In this document: positions 13,691 to 25,069 of the stretch, piece by piece | How positions within the stretch are numbered: the stretch's first letter is position 1 | Layout of the letters: the number at the start of each line of letters is the position of its first letter | DNA from: Lichina pygmaea | Lineage: Eukaryota > Ascomycota > Lichinomycetes > Lichinales > Lichinaceae | Reading direction: 5' to 3' | Length of the DNA stretch: 64,000 bases | Assembly (NCBI GenBank): GCA_963422465.1 | Contig: OY730172.1 | Span: forward strand, 3,348,001-3,412,000 | Program-made: the position numbers and the translations under genes | Notes under the pieces: generated by a model | The model's input: only the letters and a program-made list of their open reading frames with translations | Told to the model about the DNA's origin: nothing | The model's database searches: none

Positions 13691-14815
13691 TACACATTCA
13701 CTTTCCTCCATCTCGTCCTGATTCTCTACCCCTTCGGCGCCGTACCGTTTCCCTTTTCGCCAGGTTCCCCCCCCCCCAACCTCGGCATTCCTGATATCTG
13801 CTGTCCTGCTCACCACACCCTCGATCTCGTCGCGGAGGGTCGGCCCCATCACCCCGATCTGACATCTCGTCTTCGGCCTGAGCCTCTCTGGTCCATGCCG
13901 GGATCGTCTTGGATCGATTCGCCGCCCTCCAGGCCCTACCTCGGATCCAGGCACGCCAGGAACCCTACGGTAGCGCGCAGCGTACCGCACAACACGAGCG
14001 ACATCGAACACCGCCTTCCCCTCCTCGACGGCTTCGGTGAGACAGAGACCTCGAGGCGAGCTTGACGACGAAGACACACGACAAGGCGGCCAGGCAGCAC
14101 GTCCCGGAGGTCCCTTCCGCGCTTGAAACCCAACCGGCCCCCCCCCCCCCCCCCCCCCCCGTCCAGGTGGCCTCGGTGTGCCCCCCTCCCGCCGTCACCG
14201 GCCCACAGCTTCCAGCGGCGCAGGAAATCCGCGCAGCCGCCACTGGTTTCCGACCCTTGCTGCCGTTGGGTTTGGCTGCGTGCGCACGCTGCAGACCGAG
14301 CCGCGCCCCTTCCCCCCCCCAAGAGGAAGAGGGAACCGCCCGGGAAGGGAGAAAGAGAGAGAGAGAGGAAGAAGATTCGGATCGACGACAGGAGCTGGTG
14401 GTTGTGGTGGTTGTGGTGGTTGTGGTGGTTGTGGTGGCGGTGGTGCGGTCGAGGTGGGGTCGGATACAGCTTGCATCTATCTTCCGGCCGTCTTAAAACA
14501 GGTAAAACCCCCGGGATCGTCGGCCCCCAGCGGGACAACCCCACCCCACCCCTCTCACCCCCCCCCCCCCCCCCCCCCCCCGTGCCCGGCATCGCTCGTC
14601 TCCTCGTCGTCGCTGGCGGAAACCCTAACGTCGACGACAAGGCGACGGCGGACCGCGACAGGGGCTCCGCCACACTTTCCGGGAAGTGGCAGCTATCGGC
14701 ACATCGAAGCATCCTCGCGCCCGGCTGCCCCATCGTCGACCGCATCTCGGGCGAGGGGTCGGCGACGACGGACGTCGTCGACCTCGGAACCTCGCCGACA
14801 CGTGGCACCGCCAGC
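13691..14815. other. Upstream region of the WD40 gene
   Basis: Contains C runs (about 14141-14160 and 14559-14581), a GTGGTT trinucleotide-like run (about 14395-14440) and no convincing upstream coding exon. It probably includes the promoter and 5' leader of the gene starting at 14816. Confidence 0.45.
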
Positions 14816-15378
14816 ATGTCGCTGCCGGATCAGACCAGCAGGCGGTCTAGGTCGCGCGCCTCGGGACGCTCGCGCTCTGGCACGACGCCGTCCCACGCCG
14901 GCCACGGCGCCGCCAACCAGAGCGCCGTCGACGTCCGCGGTCCGACTCGCCACTTCGACCCGTGTGCGGCGACGGCGTCGATGCTGCTGTACGCCCAGGG
15001 CGCCGCCGTGCTCTGCCTCCATCACGACACGCTCGCGCTCGAGCGACGCTTCCAGCGCCACTCGTACCCCATCGTCTTCATCGCCGTCGACAACGTGAGC
15101 GAGCGAGGCGCCGGCCGGAACGTGGTCAGCTACGACGCCGATCAGACCGCCATCGTCTGGGACATCCTCACCGGCGACGAGATTGCGCGCTTCGTGTCGT
15201 ACGACCACATCAACGTCGCGGCCTGGATGCGGAACGGCAACGTAGCCTTTGGTGAGTCGGTCGATGCCCCACAACTTGGATGATCCCACAAGTGTCGTGT
15301 CTCTGGCGTCGTCTGTCGGTGGAGGGAGGGAATCGACCCGAGCGCCACTCGGCGTCGTCGGCGTCGGCGTCGGCGTCG

Positions 15379-15413
<35 letters not shown>

Positions 15414-17451
15414 CCACGTTGCGAGGCTCGTCGCTGACGACGTATCATCCCAACAGGAAACGTCAAAGGCCACGTCATACTCTTCGAACCGTCTACGTCC
15501 GAACACATCTCGGCCCGGACGATCTTCGACCCGATCACGGCCCTCGCTCCGGCCGCCGACTGCCGCACATACGCCGTCGGGTCCGTAAACAACCCTTGAG
15601 AGCTCTCGTCGGGTCCCAACCGGCGATCGTCTCTCCCCGCGTGACGTTGGCGGCCACGCCGTTGATCTTCGAACCCACGCGCTGACGGTGACCTCTTATC
15701 CGACAGATACCAGAATGGGTCCATCCTCATCGCCACCTTGCAACCTACCTTCACCATCCTACACACCTTGACGACCGCCCAGGCCCCATCGCCCATCGTG
15801 GGCCTGGCGTGGCACGCCTCGTCCTCGCGCCAGCGATCCGACATGCTGGCGACCCAGACCGAGGATGGGGACCTGCGCGTCTGGAGCGTCGCCAAGGTCC
15901 CCAGCGGCGAGCCGCCCCGGGTCGTCCGCGTCCTGAAGCGCTCCGACAACTACGAGCCAGGTCCCAATTGGTTCGCCTGGTCCAAGAACGGTCGGATCGT
16001 GCAGTACTCGGAAGGGTAGGCGGCCGCTTCCCGAAACAAGATGCCCCCGGTCGTCTTCGGCGGCAGCGACCTCGGCCGACGTCGTCGTGGCCGGGTGGTT
16101 GGGATGGCGCTGACGAGCCCCGTTCGGTAGCGCCACCTGGTCGTGGGATGTCAGAACGAAGAACCTCGCGTACGAGATGGTGCCGACCTTGGACGTCGTC
16201 AACGGCCTCGCCATCCACGGTCCCAACGCGACCCTCTTCACCCTGGGTCGCCATCACACCGTCCAACAGTTCGAGCTCAACCCGCCGACGTTGGTCGCCA
16301 ACCGGCAGCACATCCCGCCCGTGCCACCTCCGTCACCGCCCGTCTCGACCGAGAGCCGCCGCGGCGCGACGGCGACGGCGGCGGCCGAAGTCGGCCCCGT
16401 CACCGCCGTCCCCGTGAACGCCTCGCCGGCCGTGACGTCTCCGCAGCCGCCACCGCACATGTCGCAGTCTCTGGCCCCGGTACAAGACCACGGTCGGGAG
16501 ATGACGACGTCGCCGCTGCGACGCATCGCCGAGGAGATGGATCAGATCGAGGAGCGGCGGCAGGAGCGGTCCGCCGCCGGCAGCACGACGTCGTCGAACA
16601 CGCGAAGCTCGCGATCCTCCACCGGCCGTCGGCACGCTCGCTCCCCTAAGCCCGGTCCGTCGTTCCAGCCCGTCAGCGAAGGGACCCAGTTCTCGCAGGG
16701 GTCGTCCTTCCACGCCGGCCGAGCGAGCGTCTCGACGAAGCTGTCGACCACGTCGCTGGCCTCGTCCCAGACCTCTGGCGTCGCGCGGAGCTCTCGACTT
16801 CGCCAGGAGGTTCTCCGAAGTCCCGATCAGCCCGACAAGGTTGTCGACCTCTTCCCCCTGGCACGAGAGCGCCTCAGCGACGTACCCTACAAGAACCCGG
16901 TGCCGGCGACCTCGGCCAACCGGACCGCGGCAGACCTCCGACGGCAGCTGCTGAGCGTCGTCTTTGGATGGCACGACGACATTGAAGCGCTCATCGACGA
17001 AGAACGTAGGTGCTCGAATCCTCTCTCATCGGGTGCTCAAGTCGCAGGCGTAATTTCGTTGTTCCGTCGGAGGCGGAAGACTCATTCGCTAACCCTTCTC
17101 TCCGACCCCGACAGTCCGAGGACATCCACCGGGCTCACCGGGCTCGGTGCTCCTCTCCAAGTGGCTCAACAACGTCAGCGTCGATCTGTTTCAGTCCATG
17201 TCCGAGTCCAACGGCATGAGCTCGTCCGACTGGATGCTCCTGGCCCTCAGCTCCATGGGCGGCAAATCATCGACCAAGAAGATTGCCCAGGCCCTTGTGC
17301 AGAGACTGCTCGAGAAGAAGGACGTACACGCCGCCGTCACCATCTTGCTCGGGCTCGGCGAGCACAACGACGCCGTCGAGGTGTACTATTCACACCGTCT
17401 CTTCATGTGAGGTCACACCCTGTTTCTTGAATGATTGAGTACGATGAAATG

Positions 17452-17483
<32 letters not shown>

Positions 17484-20400
17484 GTCGTCGTCGTCGTCGT
17501 TGTCATCATCATCACATCGCGGCGGTGGTTCGTCTCGTACACGCTGGACCAGGACACGGGCTGACCAAAATCTCGTCCGTCCCGCAGGGAGGCCGTTCTG
17601 CTAACGTGTCTGGTGTTCCCCAACGACTGGCATCGTCAATCGCAGCTCGTGAGGAAATGGGGCGAGCATGCCGTCCGCCATCGCCAGCAACCCCTCGCCA
17701 TTCGATGGTACGTCCGAGCATCCCTGCCATGCCCCCTTTCCGGACAGGGCGTCATTTCGCGGGGGAGGTACGAGTCGCTGACCACCGGGCCTCGGTCCCT
17801 TGCCTCACAGTTTCTTCTGTACGGGGATGGACACGGCCAACGTGATGACCTCCCCTCGCGCGTACGACACCGGCAACCTGGACATCGCCGCTTCGGCCCT
17901 GAGCCCTCCCCTGTCCCCGCCCGACGCTCCGGGGGCGAAGACCGGGAGGATGGCGGCCAAACTGTCGTCGTTGAAGCTCATCACCTCCTTCGACCAGAAG
18001 GTCTCGTCCAACGCGAACGGCGGCAGCAAGTCGAGGTTCTTCGGCATGACCGACGACGACCGGACCCCGATGAACGGCGCCGGCGTCACGCCCATCGCCG
18101 AGTCGGCCGTCTCGCCCGGCGGCGCCGGCCACCTGCTACGACCCGGAATCGGCGCCGGATCGATCTCGAGGCATCCGGAATCCGCCAGGACCGCGACCCC
18201 AGGAGGCTTCTCGCGCCGTCGTCTGCCCTCGATCGGGGAGACGCCGATCGAAGCGACGCCGCGGCCGCTTTTGAACTCGAAAGCCTTGCCCACGCCGGCC
18301 GAGTCGGGGTCCGAGCAGGAAAAGAAAGACGGCCGGCTCAACGTGGCAGGCGCGCCCGGCGACGGTCCCCGGTCGACCTCGGCAGAGCCGCAGCTCACGC
18401 TCAGCTCGGCCAAGTACGTACCGGCCAAGGGCACGCAGAGCCCGATGCTCGCCGTCGACGCTGCCGTGCTGGCCGCAGGCACGACCAGCTCGAAGGAGGG
18501 GCACGGCCTGGCGGCGGGGTCGCACGCTCGGCTGCGCACCGGATCGCGCGATCGGAAGCCCGACGGGCTCCAGATCCAGTGGCCGCCGCTGGAAGCGATC
18601 ATTACGGGCGACTACATGTCCCCTGGCGGCGCAAGCGCGACCACGACGACGAGGGAGCCCTCGAACCGGAACCGGTCGAGGGCCAGTTCGGCCATCCAAT
18701 CGCCGTCGGTGCCGTCGTCGTACGGCCAGACGAGTCCGTCCCTGACGGCCGACAGCTCGACCGGCTACCGCACCGGCCCCCAGACCGGCCGGAGCATGGA
18801 CCGATACATCAGCAGCTTGGAGGAGGCCAACTACTACGCCAAGCGCCAGCGCGACGAGAGCCGACGGCGGCGCCAGGAGAGCCGCGACCGACGACACGGA
18901 CAGGGCATCGACGACGCCGCCGCTTCCGCTTCCGCCGCCGCCGCCGCCGCCGCCGCCGCGACCTCCACCGGCCTTCGGGGTCGCAGCCGCGATCGCAGCC
19001 GGCAAAAGGCGCCCGAGGCCCTGGAAGGTCGTGGCCTCAGCGGCCATCGTTACGTCAAGCCGGCCAAGCGGTCACCGTCGTCACCCGTGCCCATGTCGCC
19101 TGACGATCTCTTCAACCGGCCTAGCGAGAGCCTCGACGACGATGACGATGACGACGACGATGACGAGCGCTTCTATGCTCTTTCGAGTACGTCGAGTTCG
19201 CGACGGCCTAAGAATGGCAGTCGGTCCAGGACAGGAACCAGCAGGACGCGCACGGGCACCAGCGCCTCGCGCAAGCTGCGCGCCGCGTCCGGCGAGCGGC
19301 AGTCGACGACAGGCCAAGGCAGCAACAACAACAACAACAACAACAACAACAGGCTGGAGGTCCGTCGAGGCGGCAGCCGAGGCGCCAGTCGTCGCCGCAA
19401 AAGTCCCGACGCGCGGGATCCCGTCACCAGCCTTCGCGGCCGCAGCACGCAGCGCGCCGAAGGCAGCTCCGCGACACGCTCGCCCGCGTCGCCATCGTCC
19501 ACGAACCTCTACCAACGGCGACAGGCGCGAGTGGACGGTGAGCGCGACCGCGATCGCTACCGTGACGACAACGAAGACGATGAGGACGTCGACGACGACG
19601 ATGACGAGGAGTTGCGCGCGGTCGAGGCGGAGCGACGCCGGTTCAGATCGCGACAGCGGAGTACGAGCCGGAGGGCGAGCGAGCGAGCCACGTCGGCCAG
19701 ACGCGCCGAGTCGCCGCCGGAGCGTCCGAACTCGCGGGAGCCGCCGACGACGGTGCGAAAGGCGCACAAACGAAGCGCTAGCCACCAGGTCGAGAACAAG
19801 TCGTCCCTGAACGGGTTCGGTCGACGGGCCGTGTCCGGCACGCGAGAGACGACCTTGGACGCACCGCTGTCGGCGACGACGACCGGCGCGCCGACGAGCC
19901 TGTCGGCCAAGACGGGCGATCTGCAGCGGCGACCGTCGGAGAGGCTACGCCGGCGAGAACTGGCGGCTCAGGAGCTGGAAGAGCGACGGCAGTCCTTGGC
20001 CCGACGACCGTCCGCGCCGGTGATCCCGCATCCCGGGCAGCTCAGGCCTGCCCGCTCGCCGAGCTCGGCCTTTGGTCTGGGCCGGGCCGAGGACATGGCC
20101 TCCCTCGTGACGCCGTCGTCGCTGCTGCGCGCCGAGTCCAGTCGGTCCGACTCGGCGTACGCACAGGCGCGGGGCACGCCGCCGGACGGCGCGTCCGTCG
20201 TCGTCGGTCTCCCCGCGACGCCCCGCGCCATGCGACATCCGATCTACTTTGGCTCCGAGGTGAAGGACGGCGTGCCAGACCTGCCAAGCATCCCGCATCG
20301 TCTCGCCGCCGGCGCCGTCCCCCACACGGCGCACCAGCTCGAGCGAGCCGACCCGACCGGCCGTCTGCCGCCGGACGTCTACGCCGATCTGCATCGTCGC

Positions 20401-21330
20401 TCGATGTCGGCGCCCGTGTCTCCGCCGGCCCTGCCGGCCGACCTGCCGACGCACCCGGCCTTCCAGCGCCAACTGCCGCCGAGCAGTCGACGTCGTGAGC
20501 TCTCCCCGAGTGGGGACGTGAGCCGAGGGCCGATGGCGCGCAAGGTGCTCCCGGGCGAGGCCGAGCCCGGCACGTTCGGCTACGACGCGCCGAACCAGCA
20601 CGACGGTGCCGGACCGATGAGCATCGACGAGAAGATTCGCCCCGGCGGAAGACACGAGCCGACGCACGAGGAGCAGGAGGACGAGCAGGCGCCGGACGTG
20701 GTCATCATCGACGAGGACCCGCATCCGGTCATCCTCCCCGAGCTCGAGCACCTCGCTCGGCCTCCTCCTCCACCGCCGCCTCCGCCGCCGCCACCGCCGC
20801 CACCGCCTCCTGCGCCGCCGTTCGCGCGGCCGGCGCACTCGCACACGAACTCGGCCGACACGACGGCCAGCGGCGTCGGCGTCATCAACATTGCCATCGA
20901 CGGCACGTCGCCGCCGGCCAGAGCCCAGTCGGCGCAGACGCACGGGCACTCGCGGTCCCAGAGCCGAGGTCACGTCCCACAGGACTCGTCGTCGCTCACG
21001 AGCAAGCTGACGCGGGCGACGCAACGCATGCGCAGCGCCAGCCGCAACCGCAGCACCAACAAGTCTCCGCCGGCCACCGCCGGCGGCGGCAACAGCGAGG
21101 AATACTTTTACCGCGCCCTAGCTCCGTACGAGAGCGTGCCCATGCCCATGCCGCCGCCGATGCCGATGCCGATGTCGTCGCAGGGCGCCGTCGCCCCGCC
21201 TGACGTGCCGACCAGGAGCCAGACGACCTCACCCTTCCTCGAACGCCATGCGCGCGAGATGATGAACCACCACCACGGTCAAGCCGGACGTGTTCATGCT
21301 CACGCCATGGCTGACGGTGGTATGATCTAG
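14816..21330 (+). CDS. Large WD40-repeat protein with disordered C-terminal tail
   Basis: Seven exons were inferred from splice signals and frame: 14816-15251, 15457-15580, 15707-16015, 16131-17005, 17115-17406, 17588-17707 and 17811-21330, giving 1891 residues. Residues 1-40 are Ser/Arg-rich. About 40-400 form a WD40-like propeller (for example QTAIVWDILTGDEIARF, DLRVWSVAK and TWSWDVRTKNLAYE). About 590-720 are helical (VLLSKWLNN, KKIAQALVQRLLEKKDVHAAVTILLGLGE, VFPNDWHRQSQLVRKWGE), reminiscent of the solenoid that follows WD40 domains in scaffold proteins. Residues 720-1891 are low-complexity with Ala (~1092), Asp (~1159), Asn (~1223) and Pro (~1703) tracts. Intron 2 uses an unusual GTCCGT donor, but only that choice keeps frame. 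Introns 1 and 5 hold GTC and CAT/CGT repeats. A scaffold role is likely; the specific function is unknown. Intergenic TATA and poly(A) signals were not resolved. Confidence 0.85.
15348..15414. repeat. Intronic GTC trinucleotide repeat
   Basis: A GGCGTC run that becomes pure GTC lies inside intron 1 of the WD40 gene. A length change here would not alter the protein unless it disturbs splicing. Confidence 0.9.
17456..17502. repeat. Intronic CAT/CGT trinucleotide repeat
   Basis: A CAT run followed by a CGT run lies inside intron 5 of the WD40 gene (intron 17407-17587). Confidence 0.9.
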
Positions 21331-22085
21331 CTTGTCCACACTGTTATTCTTCTTCTTTTGCCCTTGTACCATCAGTCTCCCCGTGTCGTGTTCATCTGTC
21401 GATCGTCATCTGTTCATCCAACATATACATACATGTTTTGTTATGTCTTGACCTTGTCTTTGGCCTTGTGATTGACATTTACTTCTGTAAATTTTTCTGA
21501 CTATATCTGGCCATCTAAACTCCTCTTCTTTTTTTGGTTTTCCAGCATCGCAAGCTTACTCTCTCTGCCAGACAGTTTTTTCAAAGTTTGAGTTTGTTCT
21601 TTGGTGATATCAACGTGTGTCAAGTATCTTATCTTATCTTATCTTACTATGACTTCTTATCTCATTCTATCTTGACCAACCTATATTTCTACCACAGTGT
21701 TTCTATCATGAAGCACTGCTTTACTTACTACTTGGTCTGGCCACCACAAAAATCTAGAAGATTCTCTGAGCACAAGCTCCATCATGATGATGTTTATGAT
21801 ATCTTTTTTTCCCTCTCAATATCTGCAAGTTATACTTTGTTCTCTCTTGTCTCTTATCTTACTTCATCCACTCTCATCTCTATGTGTACTTCACAGTTCT
21901 TCTTTCTTTCAGGTGGACAATACGGAGATTGTGGTAGCGGGTCTAGAAAAATTCTAGGTAGCTACATTGAACTTTCAGAGTCATAGGTTGTAGAAGTGTT
22001 GATTACTCTAGCTAAGATGAAAAGCTGGCTACATAGCCAAAAAGCTCCAAAGCTTCTACAGAACGTAGAGTAGATTTGTGTCGAC
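21331..22085. other. AT-rich 3' flank of the WD40 gene
   Basis: The composition drops sharply from GC-rich to AT-rich after the stop codon. Pyrimidine-rich stretches and TATCTTATCTTATCTTA repeats (about 21625-21645) are present. A 150-codon open frame (21534-21986) has no coding character and is probably 3' UTR or spacer. Confidence 0.5.
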
Positions 22086-22177
22086 TGGGGGTGGGAGAGA
22101 CCAGTCCTAGCTCGCTGCTAGAGGCGAGGTCACGTGAGAGAAGAAGAGAATTTTCCTGTACTCGTACATACGTATAT

Positions 22178-22190
22178 TAGACTGCAAGAT
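22178..22190. repeat. SINE target-site duplication, left
   Basis: TAGACTGCAAGAT, repeated exactly at 22626-22638 on the other side of the SINE. The unoccupied paralogue near 34517 reads TAGACTGCTAGAT once. Confidence 0.9.
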
Positions 22191-22625
22191 TTTGATTTTG
22201 ATTTGATTCTTACACTGATTTGGCTGTTAAGCCATGCAGAACTTCTTGAAGGATTTTTGTCTCTGGTAGGCTTGACTCGGGGACCTCACGCGTTTACCGT
22301 ACACCCCGTGGTTTGTAGTGTACGTACTGTGGGAAAACCCCAAACCCCGTAGGGGAAATAGGAAAACCACAGTAATGAGGGTCTTGTGGATCTTGACGGA
22401 TATTGGGTGAGCTATTTCTTGGGGGTTTTCATACATCTTGCGAGGAGTACATCTTAGACAAGTTCTATGAATCTCGGGGGTTTTTGTGGCAGAATGTGGG
22501 GTGGGTCAGATTCGAACTGACGACTAGTTTAGTCAGGTTCTCCAGGCCTGACACCACTAGTTCCGGGTCATGGGTGTCACGTAGTGGGAAACTCTCACCA
22601 GCTTCCCGCTACACCATGCCGCCCC
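22191..22625 (-). mobile_element. tRNA-headed SINE with LINE-like 3' tail
   Basis: A 435-bp insertion with a 13-bp exact target-site duplication (TAGACTGCAAGAT). Read on the minus strand, the 5' head (22498-22625) is tRNA-like. GGGGCGG can pair with CCACCCC at 6 of 7 positions. TGGTGTAGCGG fits an A box, and AGTTCGAATCT fits a B box inside a perfect T arm (GTCAG, loop TTCGAAT, CTGAC). The head is about 125 nt, longer than a normal tRNA, so it carries extra sequence between the arms. The 3' end (about 22191-22250) matches the 3' end of the LINE at 48762: the words AGTGTAAGAATCAAATC and TCTGCATGGC appear in both in the same order. This is the known layout of SINEs mobilised by a partner LINE. 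RNA polymerase III transcription is inferred from the boxes. Confidence 0.85.
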
Positions 22626-22638
22626 TAGACTGCAAGAT
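22626..22638. repeat. SINE target-site duplication, right
   Basis: TAGACTGCAAGAT, identical to 22178-22190. Confidence 0.9.
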
Positions 22639-22713
22639 AGCGACACTGAGAGGATCAAGACAGTCTTACGCGCTGGGAGCCTCTTCCGTATGACGCCGAC
22701 GCCTGGCCGCTCA

Positions 22714-23516
22714 AGGTAGGACTTCAAATTGGTGGCTGTTGGTTACAAAAGTCATGAGACACCCACTATTACTGGTAGAGCATTACATCTAGTACGAACA
22801 TACTGTACCTTACGTACGTGTTTACACACATGGCAGGGTTCCGTTGGTCTGACTGTGCCTCACACCGTCCCATATGGCCGGAACAGATTGCGCTTTTTCC
22901 TCCACCGACTTGCTCACGGCGGGGAGGTAGAAGTGGCCTGGAGAGGCGCAATCCCCGTCGGCTTTCGACGGGTTGCCACGACAGGCTGGATCCTGTAAGA
23001 GTACGAAAGTACAGCGCTCAGCTCTTGATTGAGACGAGAAGAAGAAGAAGACCCAAAAAGAAGGGCTTGAAGAGGAAAGAAAAGAGACGAGAGAAATCGG
23101 ACGGACTGCCGACTCTGGACCTCCGACCACCATGGCTAGAGGCTCGACGAGGAGGACAAGGAGGAGAAGCGTGTTGGACAGCTGATTCTCACACGGCGGA
23201 AAACAAGGCAACGAACGGAAATGCAGTTTCGGACGGTTGCTTGGGGCTTGGCGCTTGGCGCTTGCCGCATTCCGCGTGCGCAATCCAATCGACATCCGTC
23301 GTCCGATCCCTGGTCGCTTTCTGTCTGGCCTCAGCTATGCCCTCCCCCCCGCAAAAACTCAGCTCCCCTTGCGACGCCCGTACATGCGCCCCAACATCAC
23401 TCGGCCGAGCTGAGCTCAGCTCCGTTCGCGCCGTCTTCATCCACCACCCCCTCGCTTCCCCGCCCCCACCATCGGAGCAATGTTCTGTTTCCTGCACGGC
23501 CGTTCGTCGGTGTGTC
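22714..23516. other. Intergenic, no gene seen
   Basis: Contains one TACGTAC near 22813 and purine-rich GAAGAAGAAG (about 23037-23055). No supported gene was found. Confidence 0.45.
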
Positions 23517-23568
23517 GGGAGTCGGGAGTCGGGAGTCGGGAGTCGGGAGTCGGGAGTCGGGAGTCTAG
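23516..23568. repeat. 7-bp minisatellite (GGGAGTC)n
   Basis: About seven perfect GGGAGTC units followed by diverged TAGTGTC units. It lies about 300 bp upstream of the secreted-protein start. Confidence 0.95.
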
Positions 23569-23725
23569 TGTCTAGTGTCGGGTGTCGAGCGTGAGTTTTC
23601 AGCGCCGGTCATCCATAGCCCCGGGACAAGCTGCGCCCACAATGCTCGATGGTTTGACGTCGTCGGCAACGCACATGCCCTTGCTGGCACTGTCGCTTCA
23701 AGTCGGCAGTCGTCCGGGTGCAGCA

Positions 23726-23731
23726 TATAAG
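23726..23731 (+). promoter_or_regulatory. Likely TATA box of the secreted-protein gene
   Basis: TATAAG lies 140 bp upstream of the ATG at 23871, in an otherwise GC-rich context. This is position-based inference. Confidence 0.45.
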
Positions 23732-23870
23732 GATGGCCAGATCTCCAATCCGGTCAACAGATCGCCTCCACGTCTGACCCTCACCTGACGCTGGCATTCT
23801 CTGGAATCTTTCGAATCTCCTGAATCCCTCGGATCCCTCGAATCTCGCCTTGTAACATAACCAGAGCAAG

Positions 23871-24717
23871 ATGCGGACCCTCTCCACCGTCTTCCTGGCC
23901 TTGGCCTCCTTGCATGCTCTGACCGGCCTGGCTGCTCCGGCGGCCGAGTCCCTGCCGGAGCCCAAGCCGGCCAAGCCCAACTGCGTCGTGCCGGCGGTCG
24001 TCTTCACCACCCTCGAGAAGAAGTTCTCGCTGACGGCGCTAATCTCGCCCTACTCGTACGTCAGTCGCAGCTGGCCCGTGCAGGTGTCGCCGCGCACGCC
24101 GAGCGCCAAGACCGTGGTCGAGCCCATCATCAGCCGGACGAAGATCGCGCAGCCGCTGTTCGAGCTCAAGGATGGCAAGCTCATCTACGAGGGCTTCCCG
24201 GCCCAGGGGCAGCTGACGATTCTCCCCTTCCCGCTGCCACTGCAATCGTTCATCTGGGGTGGCTTAGGCGAGGGCTCGATCGAGTTCTACGCCGTGTACA
24301 GCTGCGATGCTAGGGGAAACCAGATCCTCGAGCTGTTGGACGGTCTCCCGGGGACTGGTGAGCCTCTTCTACCTGGAAACCCTCTGCATGTTCCGATTGA
24401 GATGCGCAGATGACCAACCTCTCCTTCCCCTACAGAATTCGTCGTCAGAAAGGTGGCCGAGGGTGAGCAGATCCTCATCAGGCCGGATCAGAACCAAGGT
24501 GAGCTTCTTCATGCGGCCCATGTCTTCTCTCATCCCCTGTCTTCTCCCCTTCCCTTTTTTCAACGGCCCAAAACTTGTGAGGAGGGGGAGCCGCATAACC
24601 AAGAGATTCGAGAGAGCAACCTCCCCCCAGAGGGGTGGCAAAACCTTCCGAAACTAACAGACACAACTCCATGAAGAACCGGCCACCACGGTCAAACTCC
24701 AGATCAACCAATACTGA
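23871..24717 (+). CDS. Small secreted fungal protein
   Basis: Three exons, 23871-24357, 24436-24498 and 24677-24717, give 196 residues. The introns end in CTACAG and GAAG, and the second carries a CTAAC branch site. Both junctions keep frame, and the last exon ends KLQINQY-stop. The N-terminus is a signal peptide: a basic start (MR), a hydrophobic core (LSTVFLALASLHALTGLA), then AAPAAESLPEPKPAKP with likely cleavage near residue 21-22. The mature part has few cysteines (NCVV and SCDARG), which could form one disulphide, and aromatic/Pro-rich segments (LPFPLPLQSFIWGG). No transmembrane span or GPI signal is visible. It is probably a cell-wall or extracellular protein of a type common in ascomycetes; no enzyme motif was seen. 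A 63-nt exon lies between the introns. Confidence 0.8.
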
Positions 24718-25069
24718 GAAGGTAGTACAAAATACTACGCGGCGGCCGACAAAAGCAAAGATGAGAATGGGAATGGGGATGGGGAATCCCTGGGGGCTAA
24801 GAGAATGATGAATTTGACGTTTTGACGAAGATGGAGCAGGGAAAAGAACGTGGCAGTGGCAGCAGCAGTGACAGTGACATTAGCAATGAGGGTTGGAATA
24901 GGTGCCCATGATACAGACCGTACCTTAGCAGGAACAAAGTCTGTTGAGTAAAAAAATATGCCACGACGATCTTTGTACGATTACAACAAGAGCACACACA
25001 CAGCGACGACAGAGAAGATGTACAAAAAAAAAAGAATGTTGTATTGTATTGTATCGTATTGAGATTCGC
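24718..25069. other. Intergenic, no gene seen
   Basis: Purine-rich GGGAATGGGGAT and AGTGACAGTGACA repeats are present. There is no coding evidence. Confidence 0.5.

Larger units (their letters stand above)
22086..22713 (+). repeat. Dispersed repeat X, copy 1, interrupted by a SINE
   Basis: Two parts (about 22086-22190 and 22626-22713) match, in order, one continuous stretch at about 34433-34618. Shared words are GGTGGGAGAGACCAGTCCT, GAGGTCACGTGAGAG, GAATTTTCCTGTA, TATTAGACTGC, AGTCTTACGCGCTGG and GCCTCTTCCGTA. The gap between the parts is filled by the SINE at 22191-22625. Copy 1 also has about 14 extra bases containing TACGTA that copy 2 lacks. Confidence 0.85.

Noticed and set aside
17752-19047. 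Long minus-strand frames opposite the WD40 gene exon 7
   Set aside because: They are shadows of a GC-rich, third-position-biased coding exon, with no domain and no splice support.
21534-21986. 150-codon AT-rich frame after the WD40 gene
   Set aside because: Composition is Phe/Ser/Leu/Tyr-rich from a T-rich strand, with no domain or plausible promoter. Best read as 3' UTR or spacer.
22498-22625. A genuine tRNA gene
   Set aside because: The T arm and acceptor ends look real, but the segment is too long, continues into a 300-bp body with a LINE-like tail, and is bounded by a 13-bp TSD. This identifies it as a SINE head.
23516-23568. CRISPR-like or telomeric repeat
   Set aside because: GGGAGTC units are directly abutting with no spacers, and are not a known telomere repeat. 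It is a simple minisatellite.
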